A stretch of DNA of 64,000 nt, taken from positions 372,001 through 436,000 of the forward strand of contig NZ_QUHB01000001.1 of NCBI RefSeq assembly GCF_003479405.1, written 5' to 3'. Source of the DNA: Eubacterium sp. AF16-48. GTDB taxonomy: Bacteria > Bacillota > Clostridia > Lachnospirales > Lachnospiraceae. The position numbers and the translations under genes are program-made. Below, piece by piece: positions 46,673 to 55,733 of the stretch; position 1 is the first letter of the stretch; the number at the start of each line of letters is the position of its first letter. A model generated the notes under the pieces. That model had not been told where the DNA came from. It ran no database searches and saw only the letters and a program-made list of their open reading frames with translations.

Positions 46673-47467
46673 TTATTTTATATTTACACATTTATCAAAG
46701 CATGCATCTGTAGCTGCAAAAATTGCTTTTCTAAATCCGTTTTTTTCCAATTCTTCAACACCTGCAATTGTAGTTCCTGCTGGTGAGCATACCATATCCT
46801 TTAATTCTCCCGGATGTTTTCCGGTTTCTAACATAAGCTTAGCTGAGCCTAACACTGTCTGTGCTACAAATTCATAAGCATCCTTTCTTGGAAGTCCACA
46901 TTTAACAGCACTATCAGCAAGAGCTTCCATAAACATAAATACATATGCCGGAGAGCTTCCACTGGCACACACTACACTATTAATTAACTTTTCTTCAACT
47001 ACTTTCATTTTCCCAATAGATTTAAAAATTTTTGTAATATTATCTATTTCGTCTTCTGAAAAGATTTCCTTATTGTAGCATACTCCAGTCATTCCTTCTC
47101 CCACCATAGCCGGGGTGTTCGGCATTGACCTTACAATTCTATTAGTTTTAAACATATCCGCCATCTGACTAATTGTAATTCCCGGTGCAAGAGAAATTAA
47201 AACATTCTCCTTTGTTATGTCCTGTGCAATTTCCTTTGCAACCTTTTCAAACATTTGTGGTTTTACTGCCAAAATAATATATTTTGCTTTCTTAACTACC
47301 TCATTGTTGCTTTCACAATAGTTAACCTCTTCTTTTTTTGAAAACTCAACCATTTTTTCTCTGGAATTTCTATGGAATATAATATTTTCCTTTCCGAAAG
47401 TCTCCTTTGCTCCGGAAAGCATTGCACTTCCCATATTTCCCATTCCGATAAATCCTAAAACTGCCAT
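46673..47467 (-). CDS. proC: Pyrroline-5-carboxylate reductase
   Basis: ProC reduces pyrroline-5-carboxylate to proline with NAD(P)H. The 264-residue protein has the dinucleotide motif GFIGMGNMGSAM (about 5-16), VRSMPNTPAMVGEGMTG (about 112-128) and the C-terminal LKDMVCSPAGTTIAGVEELE, all specific to ProC. Start ATG 47467 follows GAGGTG; the frame opens four codons earlier. It lies after the rny terminator and is probably independent. Confidence 0.95.
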   Translation of the reverse strand: MAVLGFIGMGNMGSAMLSGAKETFGKENIIFHRNSREKMVEFSKKEEVNYCESNNEVVKKAKYIILAVKPQMFEKVAKEIAQDITKENVLISLAPGITISQMADMFKTNRIVRSMPNTPAMVGEGMTGVCYNKEIFSEDEIDNITKIFKSIGKMKVVEEKLINSVVCASGSSPAYVFMFMEALADSAVKCGLPRKDAYEFVAQTVLGSAKLMLETGKHPGELKDMVCSPAGTTIAGVEELEKNGFRKAIFAATDACFDKCVNIK

Positions 47468-47540
47468 AATACACCTCACAATATTTTTCTAATAAATTTA
47501 TATCTAATTAAGTATATCATTTTTTTCAGTTTATGGGTAA

Positions 47541-47575
47541 AAAAAATAAGCCACCATAATTTAATATGATGGCTT
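47541..47575 (-). terminator. Terminator after rny
   Basis: On the minus strand AAGCCATCATA pairs with TATGGTGGCTT (one G-U-type mismatch) around a short A/T loop, followed by TATTTTTTTT. It lies 12 bases after the rny stop. Confidence 0.85.
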
Positions 47576-47587
47576 AATGTAGATTAT

Positions 47588-49141
47588 TTATTTTGCGTAA
47601 TCAATGGCTCTTGATTCCCTTACAATGTTTACCTTAATCTGACCAGGATATTCTAATTCACTTTCAATCTGCTTTGAAATATTTCTAGCCATAATAACCA
47701 TATCAGCATCTGAAACCTTTTCAGGGATAACCATAACTCGAACCTCTCTACCTGCCTGAATGGCAAAAGATTTTTCAACTCCTTCGTATGAGTTTGTAAT
47801 ATCTTCTAACTGTTTTAATCTGTTTGTGTATGTCTCAAGTGTCTCACGTCTTGCACCCGGTCTTGCTGCAGAAATAGCATCTGCCGCCTGAACGATACAA
47901 GCTATAAGTGTTTCCGGTTCAACATCACCGTGATGTGCTTCCACAGCATTAATGATAACCGCTGATTCCTTGTATTTTCTACATAAATCAACACCTAACT
48001 GTATATGTGTTCCTTCCATTTCATGGTCAACTGCCTTACCTATATCATGAAGCAGACCCGCTCTCTTGGCTACTCTTACATCTAAGCCCAATTCAGCTGC
48101 GAGTAAGCCTGATAAATGTGCCACTTCAATAGAATGCTTCAGTGCATTCTGACCATAACTGGTTCTAAACTTCATCTTTCCTAAAAGTTTAACCAATTCC
48201 GGATGTATACCATGTACTCCCACTTCAAGTGTAGCTGCCTCTCCTTCTTCACGAATCATGGTTTCAACTTCTTTCTTAGCCTTATTAACCATTTCCTCGA
48301 TTCGCGTAGGCTGGATTCTACCATCTACAACAAGCTTCTCTAAGGCGATTCTTGCCACCTCTCTCCTAATAGGATCAAATCCTGATAAAACAACTGCTTC
48401 CGGTGTGTCATCAATAATAAGATCAACACCTGTAAGTGATTCAAGAGTTCTAATATTACGTCCCTCTCTACCAATTATTCTACCTTTCATTTCATCATTA
48501 GGAAGTGAAACTACAGAAATCGTAGTCTCAGAAACATGATCTGTAGCACATTTCTGAATAGCATTTACAACAAGCTCTCTAGCTTTCTTATCAGCATCTT
48601 CTTTTGCCTGTGCTTCTAATTCCTTAACTAATTTTGCAGTTTCAATTTTAATTTCTTCTTCAACAGTTTTTAATAAATATTCTTTTGCCTGTTCGGAGGT
48701 TAATCCAGAGATTCTTTCAAGTTCCTGTACGCGCTGTTCGTTTAACTTATCTACTTTAGCTTTAGTCTCTTTTAACTCTTCTTCATGAGCTTTAAGACTA
48801 TTTTCTTTCTTCTCAAGTGCATCTGACTTCTTTTCAACAGACTCTTCCTTGTTAAGAACTCGTTTCTCATAACGTTGAACTTCTGCTCTTCGTTCTTTAA
48901 TTTCTTTGTCAAGTTCATTTTTGGTTCTAAGATTTTCCTCTTTAGCTTCCAAAAGTGCCTCTTTTTTCTTAGCTTCAGCTGTCTTAATGGCTTCATCAAT
49001 AATTTCACGAGCCTTATCCTCTGCTGAGCCTATCTTCTTTTCAACAGTACTTTTTCTGATTGTAACTGCCACAAAAGCTGAAATCAAAGCAACTACAACT
49101 GCAATTCCAACGCATAAGAGTGTCCAAGTAGTATCACTCAC
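47588..49141 (-). CDS. rny: Ribonuclease Y
   Basis: RNase Y is the membrane-anchored endoribonuclease that starts mRNA decay in Firmicutes. The 517-residue protein has an N-terminal membrane segment (about 5-27), a long coiled coil (about 30-200), a KH domain with [16 protein letters not shown] (about 224-239) and an HD domain with [15 protein letters not shown] (about 360). The start ATG at 49141 has GGAGG ahead. Confidence 0.97.
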   Translation of the reverse strand: MSDTTWTLLCVGIAVVVALISAFVAVTIRKSTVEKKIGSAEDKAREIIDEAIKTAEAKKKEALLEAKEENLRTKNELDKEIKERRAEVQRYEKRVLNKEESVEKKSDALEKKENSLKAHEEELKETKAKVDKLNEQRVQELERISGLTSEQAKEYLLKTVEEEIKIETAKLVKELEAQAKEDADKKARELVVNAIQKCATDHVSETTISVVSLPNDEMKGRIIGREGRNIRTLESLTGVDLIIDDTPEAVVLSGFDPIRREVARIALEKLVVDGRIQPTRIEEMVNKAKKEVETMIREEGEAATLEVGVHGIHPELVKLLGKMKFRTSYGQNALKHSIEVAHLSGLLAAELGLDVRVAKRAGLLHDIGKAVDHEMEGTHIQLGVDLCRKYKESAVIINAVEAHHGDVEPETLIACIVQAADAISAARPGARRETLETYTNRLKQLEDITNSYEGVEKSFAIQAGREVRVMVIPEKVSDADMVIMARNISKQIESELEYPGQIKVNIVRESRAIDYAK

Positions 49142-49251
49142 AGGAGCACCTCCTTATTTAGTTTTCATTGTACATCACAACATATCCATTTTACTTTATT
49201 AACCAAGTTATGTCAAGCAATCTCACCGTTTATGTGACAAAAATGTAACAA

Positions 49252-49288
49252 AAATGTGCTACCAGACAGTTTGGCTGATAGCACATTT
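49252..49288 (-). terminator. Terminator after recX
   Basis: AAATGTGCTA and TAGCACATTT form a perfect 10-base stem, extended by CCA/TGG pairing around a short loop, with TTTTT on the minus strand side. It ends the recA-recX transcript. Confidence 0.85.
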
Positions 49289-49292
49289 CCCC

Positions 49293-49910
49293 CTATAATG
49301 ACATATCTGTATCATGAAAATATTGTCTCACAGCCGATTTTACATCATTATAATTATATCCTTTTCCTACAAGATAACGATATAACTTCTGTAATTCTTT
49401 TGGTTCTTCAAGATTATACCTCTTAATTCTTTTTTCCAATATTTTATTAAGAGAATATTCGTCTGTATAATCGCTTTCTTCAAAGGCCTTAGCAATAACA
49501 TCCTTTTTTATGCCTTTAGTCATAAGATCCTGAACTATCTGTCTTTTACTTTTAGATTCGGACTTATATTCAATATAGAGACCGGCATATCTTAAGTCAT
49601 CTATCAGATTATATTCTAAAAGATATGAAATGACCGATTGAATAATATCCTCAGGATAATTGCCGGATTTTAACTTATCATATATCTGCTTTTTAGTCTT
49701 ATACCCGTCATCTAATATATAAAGTGCCCTTTCTCTGGCCCTCTTATATAATATCTCCCAAATCTCATTATATGACTTTTCATCTATAGTGGCATTCTCA
49801 CTGATTTTGTATCTTCTGACCTCCCCTTTATATAGAATAAAGGAGATGCCATTATCCAATGTAATTTGAATCCGACTACCCTTCGGTATAGTTTTTACTA
49901 CAGTATACAT
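49293..49910 (-). CDS. recX: Regulatory protein RecX
   Basis: RecX binds RecA filaments and limits strand exchange. The 205-residue protein is made of repeated three-helix modules, for example ERALYILDDGYKTKKQIYDKLKSG and DLRYAGLYIEYKSESKSKRQIVQDL (about 60-140). It starts 12 bases after recA, in the same operon, under the same LexA-controlled promoter. Confidence 0.92.
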   Translation of the reverse strand: MYTVVKTIPKGSRIQITLDNGISFILYKGEVRRYKISENATIDEKSYNEIWEILYKRARERALYILDDGYKTKKQIYDKLKSGNYPEDIIQSVISYLLEYNLIDDLRYAGLYIEYKSESKSKRQIVQDLMTKGIKKDVIAKAFEESDYTDEYSLNKILEKRIKRYNLEEPKELQKLYRYLVGKGYNYNDVKSAVRQYFHDTDMSL

Positions 49911-49922
49911 GTTGTTGCAATA

Positions 49923-50960
49923 TTACTCCGTTTCAGTATTATTATCGGCATCTTTTTCCTCACTGCCGTCTAATGCATAAAAATCACGTACTTTTGTCTC
50001 TATTTCTTCCATAATGGTCGGATTTTCAAGAAGGTATTTTTTTGCATTCTCTCTTCCCTGACCAATCTTTTCAGAATTATATGCATACCATGATCCACTC
50101 TTTATTACAACTCCACAGTTAGCTGCCAAATCAAGAATATCACCTTCTCTTGATATTCCCTTTCCAAACATAATGTCAAATTCAGCTTCCTTAAATGGCG
50201 GTGCAACCTTATTCTTAACCACTTTAACTCTTGCACGGTTACCTACCATTTCACCACCTGCCTTAAGTGTCTCCACTCTTCTAACATCAAGTCTGACTGA
50301 TGCATAGAACTTCAACGCACGTCCACCGGTTGTTGTTTCTGGATTTCCAAACATAACACCGATTTTTTCTCTTAACTGGTTAATAAACACAACTGAACAT
50401 CCTGTTTTATTAACTATCCCCGTAAGCTTTCTAAGTGCCTGTGACATAAGTCTTGCCTGCTGTCCCATATGAGAATCTCCCATATCTCCATCTATCTCAG
50501 CCTTAGGTACAAGAGCGGCAACTGAGTCCACTATAATAATATCTACAGCTCCGGATCTAACCATAGTCTCTGTAATCTCTAATGCCTGCTCGCCGTAATC
50601 CGGCTGGGATATATATAAATTATCAATATCCACACCTATAGCCTTGGCATATACCGGGTCAAGTGCATGTTCCGCATCAATAAAGCCTGCCACTCCACCT
50701 CTCTTCTGTGTTTCAGCAATCATATGTAGCGCAACCGTAGTCTTACCACTGGACTCCGGACCATATATCTCAATAATTCTGCCCCTTGGAATTCCTCCTA
50801 TACCTAAAGCTAAATCCAAACTTAATGAACCTGTAGGAAGTGATTCAACATTCATCTTATTACCTGAATCACCTAATTTCATAATGGCACCCTTACCATG
50901 CTGCTTCTCAATCTGTGATATGGCTGCATCTAATGCCTTTAACTTATCTTCTTTATTCAT
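49923..50960 (-). CDS. recA: Recombinase A
   Basis: RecA forms filaments on single-stranded DNA, drives strand exchange and activates LexA cleavage. The 345-residue protein has Walker [10 protein letters not shown] (about 66-74), Walker [21 protein letters not shown] (about 138-157) and the loop-2 motif [21 protein letters not shown]. It begins [20 protein letters not shown] behind GAGG. A LexA box sits in its promoter. Confidence 0.99.
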   Translation of the reverse strand: MNKEDKLKALDAAISQIEKQHGKGAIMKLGDSGNKMNVESLPTGSLSLDLALGIGGIPRGRIIEIYGPESSGKTTVALHMIAETQKRGGVAGFIDAEHALDPVYAKAIGVDIDNLYISQPDYGEQALEITETMVRSGAVDIIIVDSVAALVPKAEIDGDMGDSHMGQQARLMSQALRKLTGIVNKTGCSVVFINQLREKIGVMFGNPETTTGGRALKFYASVRLDVRRVETLKAGGEMVGNRARVKVVKNKVAPPFKEAEFDIMFGKGISREGDILDLAANCGVVIKSGSWYAYNSEKIGQGRENAKKYLLENPTIMEEIETKVRDFYALDGSEEKDADNNTETE

Positions 50961-50982
50961 ATTAATCCTCGCTTATTTTAAT

Positions 50983-50996
50983 CGAACTGTTGTTCG
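50983..50996 (-). promoter_or_regulatory. LexA (DinR) operator upstream of recA
   Basis: CGAACTGTTGTTCG is a palindromic match to the Gram-positive SOS box CGAAC-N4-GTTCG. It lies about 23 bases upstream of the recA start and just downstream of the predicted -10, where bound LexA would block transcription. Confidence 0.9.
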
Positions 50997-51001
50997 CTAT
51001 T

Positions 51002-51030
51002 ATGATAGTACATTATCCTATCCTTGTCAA
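51002..51030 (-). promoter_or_regulatory. Sigma-A promoter of recA-recX
   Basis: On the minus strand TTGACA (51025-51030), then 17 bases, then TATCAT (51002-51007). The LexA box begins six bases further on. Both hexamers are close to consensus, and the position fits a SOS-controlled recA promoter. Confidence 0.7.
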
Positions 51031-51124
51031 TATTAATTTGTCATATTATTTTGTTAAATATAATTATATACTTTATTAAAATAATATGCAACATGATTAT
51101 TTATTTTTTAGAAATCCTACATTA

Positions 51125-51691
51125 TTATACATTCTTTAACTTTAAATATTCATCAATCATTTCGCCTACTCCTGTTTTTTCCAGGTTTATTGCATCCAGG
51201 CACATATCATAATTACCTGCATACCCCCACTCTTCTCCTGTATAATATTTGTGATAACTCCTTCTTCTGTTATCTGTCTCATCAACTATTATTCCTGCCT
51301 TTCTTTCAGACACATTATGTTTTATTGCAATATTTCTAATGCGCTGTTTTTTTTCACCACATAAAAATATTCTTACAACATCGTCCCTGTCCCTAAAAGC
51401 ATAATTTGATGCCCTTCCAATGATAACAAAATCACCATTTTTGACAGTTTTCCCCAGAGCCTCTTTAGGCGTGTTTCTTAAGTGCTGTTTCATTTCATCT
51501 GCTACAGTATCCATCATTAATTCAAGGGATACTTCATTAAAGAAAAAAGGATATTTTTCGTAAATATGTTCTTCCTTTGCAATTTTTTCCAGTTCTTTTT
51601 TGGTGTAACAGGGAATATTGTATTTTTCAGCTAAAAATCTTCCAATATCATCTCCATTACATCCACATTCTCTTGCTATTGTTATTATCAT
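51125..51691 (-). CDS. Cytidylate kinase-like family protein
   Basis: A 188-residue protein of the cytidylate-kinase-like (AAA-type) family seen widely in clostridia. It begins MIITIARECGCNGDDIGRFL; the P-loop is modified to RECGCNGDDI where true Cmk has a canonical GxxGxGKST, so kinase activity is uncertain. FVIIGRASNYAFRDRDDVVRIFL and KNRR-like RRRSYHKYYTGEEWGYAGNYD are family features. It is distinct from the true cmk in this window. Start ATG 51691 follows GAGG. Confidence 0.8.
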   Translation of the reverse strand: MIITIARECGCNGDDIGRFLAEKYNIPCYTKKELEKIAKEEHIYEKYPFFFNEVSLELMMDTVADEMKQHLRNTPKEALGKTVKNGDFVIIGRASNYAFRDRDDVVRIFLCGEKKQRIRNIAIKHNVSERKAGIIVDETDNRRRSYHKYYTGEEWGYAGNYDMCLDAINLEKTGVGEMIDEYLKLKNV

Positions 51692-51728
51692 ATATCCTCG
51701 TTCTCCTAATTTTATAATTAATCTTCTA

Positions 51729-52421
51729 TTACATAAAATTTGCATATAATGATGACAGTGCTACCGTAAGTATTCCTGATACCGCTATGGCAAGACTGCT
51801 CATTGCCCCTTCAACCTCACCTATTTCCAAGGCTTTCGCAGTTCCTATTGCATGGGATGAGGCACCAAAAGCCAGTCCCCTAGAAATCGGTTCATCAATT
51901 TTAAATATTTTGCAAATTAATTCTCCAAAAATATTTCCCAATACACCGGTAATAATTATTACAGCTACAGTTATGGTTACATATCCTCCCAACTCCTCCG
52001 ATACACCCATTCCTATGGCTGTTGTTATGGATTTTGGAAGTAAAGTTACATATTCTTCATGAGACAAACCACAAATCAAGGCTAATACCAGAACTGTTGT
52101 AAGACTTGTTATTGTACCTGCCACAAGTCCTAACATAACCGCCTTAAAATTTTTAAGGAGTAATCCCCACTGCTCATAAAGAGGTATTGCAAGACACACT
52201 GTTGCCGGAGTCAGTAGCCAGCTTAGGTATTTTGCCCCCTCATTGTAAGTGTAATAATCAACTTTTCCTACAACCAGAACCACTATTGATACCACAATTG
52301 AAATTAATAGGGGATTAAAAATTCCCAATTTAAACTTCTTTTTTAACAATGTTCCTATTAAATATGCCACCAAACTTAAAGTTACGCCGGCAAACATTGA
52401 CTCTCTAAAAAAATCATTCAT
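51729..52421 (-). CDS. lrgB: LrgB family membrane protein
   Basis: A 230-residue membrane protein with about seven segments and the LrgB/CidB signature (for example AICGLSHEEYVTLLPKSIT and AFGASSHAIGTAKALEIGE). LrgA/LrgB act with murein hydrolases as holin-like modulators in staphylococci; in some bacteria they move pyruvate or 3-hydroxypropionate. It overlaps the stop of lrgA by eight bases, so the two are translationally coupled. Confidence 0.9.
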   Translation of the reverse strand: MNDFFRESMFAGVTLSLVAYLIGTLLKKKFKLGIFNPLLISIVVSIVVLVVGKVDYYTYNEGAKYLSWLLTPATVCLAIPLYEQWGLLLKNFKAVMLGLVAGTITSLTTVLVLALICGLSHEEYVTLLPKSITTAIGMGVSEELGGYVTITVAVIIITGVLGNIFGELICKIFKIDEPISRGLAFGASSHAIGTAKALEIGEVEGAMSSLAIAVSGILTVALSSLYANFM

Positions 52422-52785
52422 CCCTATCTGTCTCCTTATTTCTGCTTTTTCTTATAACCCACTGGGACATTCTGCCTGTGGCAACCATTACCGTTATAAT
52501 GGTAACAGCCGTGATTATACATACAGGGACAAGCACCGATGCAAGCTTTCCCCAGCTATTCATTAATCCCATTCCTGCCGGAATGAACATTAACGGCATA
52601 ATCTCAATAAGGAATTTTCCTGTTTCCCTAACTGCTTCTAATTTAATTAATCCTGTCATTAATCCAATAAATAATATTGCCATACCATATATCCCCGCAG
52701 GAATCGGAAGGGGAAGCATATATTTTAAGACTTCTCCTGCAAAGGATATTCCAAGTATAATTAAAAGTTGTTGTATATATTTCAT
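52414..52785 (-). CDS. lrgA: LrgA/CidA family holin-like protein
   Basis: A 123-residue small membrane protein with four segments (about 5-23, 29-47, 60-80, 85-105). It has FAGEVLKYMLPLPIPAGIYG, the CidA/LrgA motif. It is the upstream gene of the lrgAB pair. The usual two-component regulator LytSR is not in the window, so control is unknown. A good ribosome site (GGAGAAAAG) precedes the ATG. Confidence 0.9.
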   Translation of the reverse strand: MKYIQQLLIILGISFAGEVLKYMLPLPIPAGIYGMAILFIGLMTGLIKLEAVRETGKFLIEIMPLMFIPAGMGLMNSWGKLASVLVPVCIITAVTIITVMVATGRMSQWVIRKSRNKETDRDE

Positions 52786-52889
52786 CTTTTCTCCTATATA
52801 TGATGATTTTGTATGTTCTAAATTATTATATAACCTGATTATTTAATGTCAATGTTACCAATGTACTGTATTTTGCACTTGAAATACGT

Positions 52890-52916
52890 AAAAAATATGT
52901 GGCTGTCCGCCACACA
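52890..52916 (-). terminator. Terminator of the BspA-like pseudogene
   Basis: TGTGGC and GCCACA pair around a five-base loop and on the minus strand the stem is followed by TATTTTTT. It lies about 35 bases after the ancestral stop of the pseudogene. Confidence 0.75.
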
Positions 52917-52949
52917 AATTTCTTTAAACCGCATATTTTAAAAATTAAT

Positions 52950-53850
52950 TTATTTTACTGTAATTTTGCACTTTATAGTTTTTCTTCCTGACTTCACAGT
53001 AATTACTGCTGTTCCTTTTTCCGTGTCTTAATTACACCTTTTGAAGTAACTGTTGCCACTTTTTTATTGCTGGATTTGTAAGTTACTTTCTGAAGACTTG
53101 TCAATGGTGTAATTACTGTTTTTAATGTAAACTTTTTACTGTTTTTGAGACTTAACTTCTTTGCAACGCCTCTGTAACAAATCCTTTTTACCGGACTAAA
53201 ATCTATGATAAAATTCTTTGCGAAACTGCTGACAGACTTAGGTAAAATAATAGTTTTAAGATTAGAGCAATCTGCAAATGCTGCCTCTGCCACAGTCTGA
53301 ACTCCTTCTTCTATATCCAGTTCTTCAAGTCCTATACATTTTGCAAAAGCCGTTTCACCAATCTCTGTAACGCTTCCCGGAATTTTCAGTGTTGTGATTC
53401 CACTGCATCCTGTAAATGCAGATTTCCCTGTATGGTGACCGTTCTAAGTCCCGGATAGTTAATAAAATTTCGTTCTCCTAATGCTGTAATTCCATCTCCT
53501 ATAGTTACATCTGTAATATTTTCTTTGTTTTCAAACCAGGGTGACCAGTCCGGTGTTACTCCTGTTCCTTCTATTACCTGTTTTCCACTGTCATAAACTG
53601 TCCATACAATTTCCGTTCCACTAGTTTCATCAGAAACTGTCCCACTGTCTGTAACGGTACCATATCCTAAATCTGCACCTTCGGGATTTTCTCCATCTTC
53701 TACCTAAATACCAGCTGCTTCAAAAGTATTCCCACCATAACTTATTGTTTCCATTTCGGTATTGGCATATACGATTGTTCCCTCTTTTAATACTGTAGAC
53801 ATAACCATTGCTGCCGACAGTCCGATTGCTAAAATGTGTTTCCATTTCAT
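52950..53850 (-). pseudogene. Secreted BspA-type leucine-rich repeat protein with Ig-like C-terminus (three lesions)
   Basis: ATG 53850, with a good AGGAAAG site, starts a signal peptide (MKWKHILAIGLSAAMVMSTV). The frame hits TAG at 53704-53706, continues with TSGTEIVWTVYDSGKQVIEG and TPDWSPWFENKENITDVTIG, then needs a frame change near 53420-53433 to reach AFTGCSGITTLKIPGSVTEI, a textbook BspA LRR. The LRR run ends in a Big2-like domain (VTYKSSNKKVATVTSKG). A missing A in the A5 run at 53016-53020 blocks the true end KGTAVITVKSGRKTIKCKIT. Stop at 52950. An intact copy would be about 300 residues and act at the cell surface. Confidence 0.85.
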
Positions 53851-53881
53851 GTTTCTTTCCTCATTTGTGACACATATTGCC

Positions 53882-53927
53882 ATTCAGCAGGCAGTATCCA
53901 ATATGGTATTTTTATGTTCTGCTGAAT
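53882..53927 (-). other. Nested inverted repeat between the protease and the BspA pseudogene
   Basis: Outer arms ATTCAGCAG and CTGCTGAAT are perfect; inside, GTATCC and GGTATT can pair around AATAT. There is no T-run, so a rho-independent terminator is doubtful. It could be a leader structure for the pseudogene or a processing site. The 53851-54002 gap holds no other gene. Confidence 0.4.
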
Positions 53928-54002
53928 AGTTAATCGCCCACACCGTTGTAAAGTTTACTGCGTCTATATTTAATCGTCAATAGTGAAAATATTTAAAGTA
54001 TA

Positions 54003-55706
54003 TTATTTAGGTATACTCTCAGAAACACACAAAGCTCCCCACCCTGCCTGTTCGTTAGGCCACCTTGTAAATCCCGGAAGTTTTCTGCTTCCCTTTATAA
54101 GATAACTTTTTAATTTCTGCCCGTACAGAAAAGGATCATTTCCCCGAACTATCCCCCATTCCATCATTAAGGCCGCACTGCCACACACAAAAGGCGTTGC
54201 CATGGATGTTCCGGTTCTTACGGATACTCCCCCCGTATTTGATGCCGAACTTATATTCACTCCCGGTGCCACAATATCCGGTTTTACCTGATTTGTTTCC
54301 CTGGTAAATCCCCGTCCCGAAAAGGATGCCATTACATCATTAGATGAATTATATGCTCCAACACTTATTACCTTTGAAGACGTGGAAGGAACCGTAAGTG
54401 TTATATCAGGGTCAGGTCTTAAAAATGAGGTATTTTCGTTTATAATTCCTCCTTCCGGAAGCCACATATCATATCGTCCCGTAACTATATTTTCAGGTGT
54501 AAGTCTTATGGTCCATATTCCTGATTTCACATAATTTGAAACCGGTATAAGTTCAAAATATATTTCCTGATACTGGGTATAAGGCTTAGGAGTCCCATAA
54601 AACACATAAACATTTGTCTCATCTATCTCATATTTATGTGCCCTGTTATAAATTTCAGTCACATCTATAATAAAGCCTGAAGGTGCAATTATCTGTACCC
54701 TAAATTCATCTGAAAAGTTTTTCCATAACTGAATACTAAATGCCTTTTGAAAACGTGATACCTGAACTTCCACATCTGTAGGCTCAAATACATATCCTCC
54801 TGCATGGCCGGCACTGTCTCCCTCATTTCCCGCCCCCACGCATATGGATACCCTTCTACCGTCAGCCATGGAATCCAAATAAGTAGAAAGAAGAGATGTG
54901 CCATCATGAGAACCATAGCTGTTGCCAAAGCTTAAGTTCATCGCCAAAGGCATTTTATAGCTTTCCGCCACCTTTATCATATAATCAACGGCCTCCATTA
55001 ACTGAGTTGTTCTTGGAAACGACCTCTCCCCTGCTAAAGCCATCTTTACAATTACAAGACTGCTTTTTGTTGCGATTCCCAGATTATCATTTTTATTTTC
55101 AGCAAAATTGCCTGCTGCAATTCCTGCCACATGGGTTCCGTGTCCTGAATAATCCACGGAATTTACCGATTCATATGGATTTTCTGATTTTAAAGCCTCG
55201 TTAATTTCTTCTGCATTATAAACTCTGTCATTTGTCTGGTCCCACAAATTAAGTATTCTTGTGGTTCCATCCTGATTTCTAAAAGCCTCATGGGTAAAAT
55301 CAATGCCACTGTCAGCTATTCCCACTATCACTCCTTCTCCAAAAAGACCATTGTTTTCATTATTTGCAAAGGTCTGCTGTACCTCATTTATGCAGGATGC
55401 CTGTTTTCCCCTAAGCAGTGAAAATATAAGTGCCGTAGGCTTCTCAATGTAGATAATCTCCTCCACATTAGCCACTTCATCTATCAATTCCTTTTTTACA
55501 TTTAAAACGGCATAGCCGTTAGAAAGCTCTCTAACATCTACGCCGTTTATTTCCCTTACTTTATCTAAATTTCCTGTATACCTTACAATAAGTTCCCATA
55601 CATCCTCTTCTGAATCAAAACCTGTCATTAATCCCTGAGATTTCATTAATTCCTCCTGTGGGATTTCCAACGCCAAACTAAGCGAATTATCTGATTTTTC
55701 CCCCAT
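54003..55706 (-). CDS. S8 family serine peptidase (subtilisin-like, CspB-like)
   Basis: A 567-residue subtilase. The catalytic triad is visible: Asp132 in GIADSGIDFTHEAF, His in SGHGTHVAGIAAG (about 189), and Ser in TGTSMATPFVCGSAALMM (about 515). A prodomain-like region precedes it (about 1-110) with an N-terminal GFDSEEDVWELIVRYTG. A beta insert interrupts the catalytic domain, as in clostridial CspB/CspC germination proteases. There is no signal peptide, which also fits Csp-type enzymes. Alternatively it is an intracellular protease of unknown role. It lies 27 bases after the ABC genes. Confidence 0.85.
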   Translation of the reverse strand: MGEKSDNSLSLALEIPQEELMKSQGLMTGFDSEEDVWELIVRYTGNLDKVREINGVDVRELSNGYAVLNVKKELIDEVANVEEIIYIEKPTALIFSLLRGKQASCINEVQQTFANNENNGLFGEGVIVGIADSGIDFTHEAFRNQDGTTRILNLWDQTNDRVYNAEEINEALKSENPYESVNSVDYSGHGTHVAGIAAGNFAENKNDNLGIATKSSLVIVKMALAGERSFPRTTQLMEAVDYMIKVAESYKMPLAMNLSFGNSYGSHDGTSLLSTYLDSMADGRRVSICVGAGNEGDSAGHAGGYVFEPTDVEVQVSRFQKAFSIQLWKNFSDEFRVQIIAPSGFIIDVTEIYNRAHKYEIDETNVYVFYGTPKPYTQYQEIYFELIPVSNYVKSGIWTIRLTPENIVTGRYDMWLPEGGIINENTSFLRPDPDITLTVPSTSSKVISVGAYNSSNDVMASFSGRGFTRETNQVKPDIVAPGVNISSASNTGGVSVRTGTSMATPFVCGSAALMMEWGIVRGNDPFLYGQKLKSYLIKGSRKLPGFTRWPNEQAGWGALCVSESIPK

Positions 55707-55733
55707 ATTCCCCTCTTCTAATAAAATAATACA

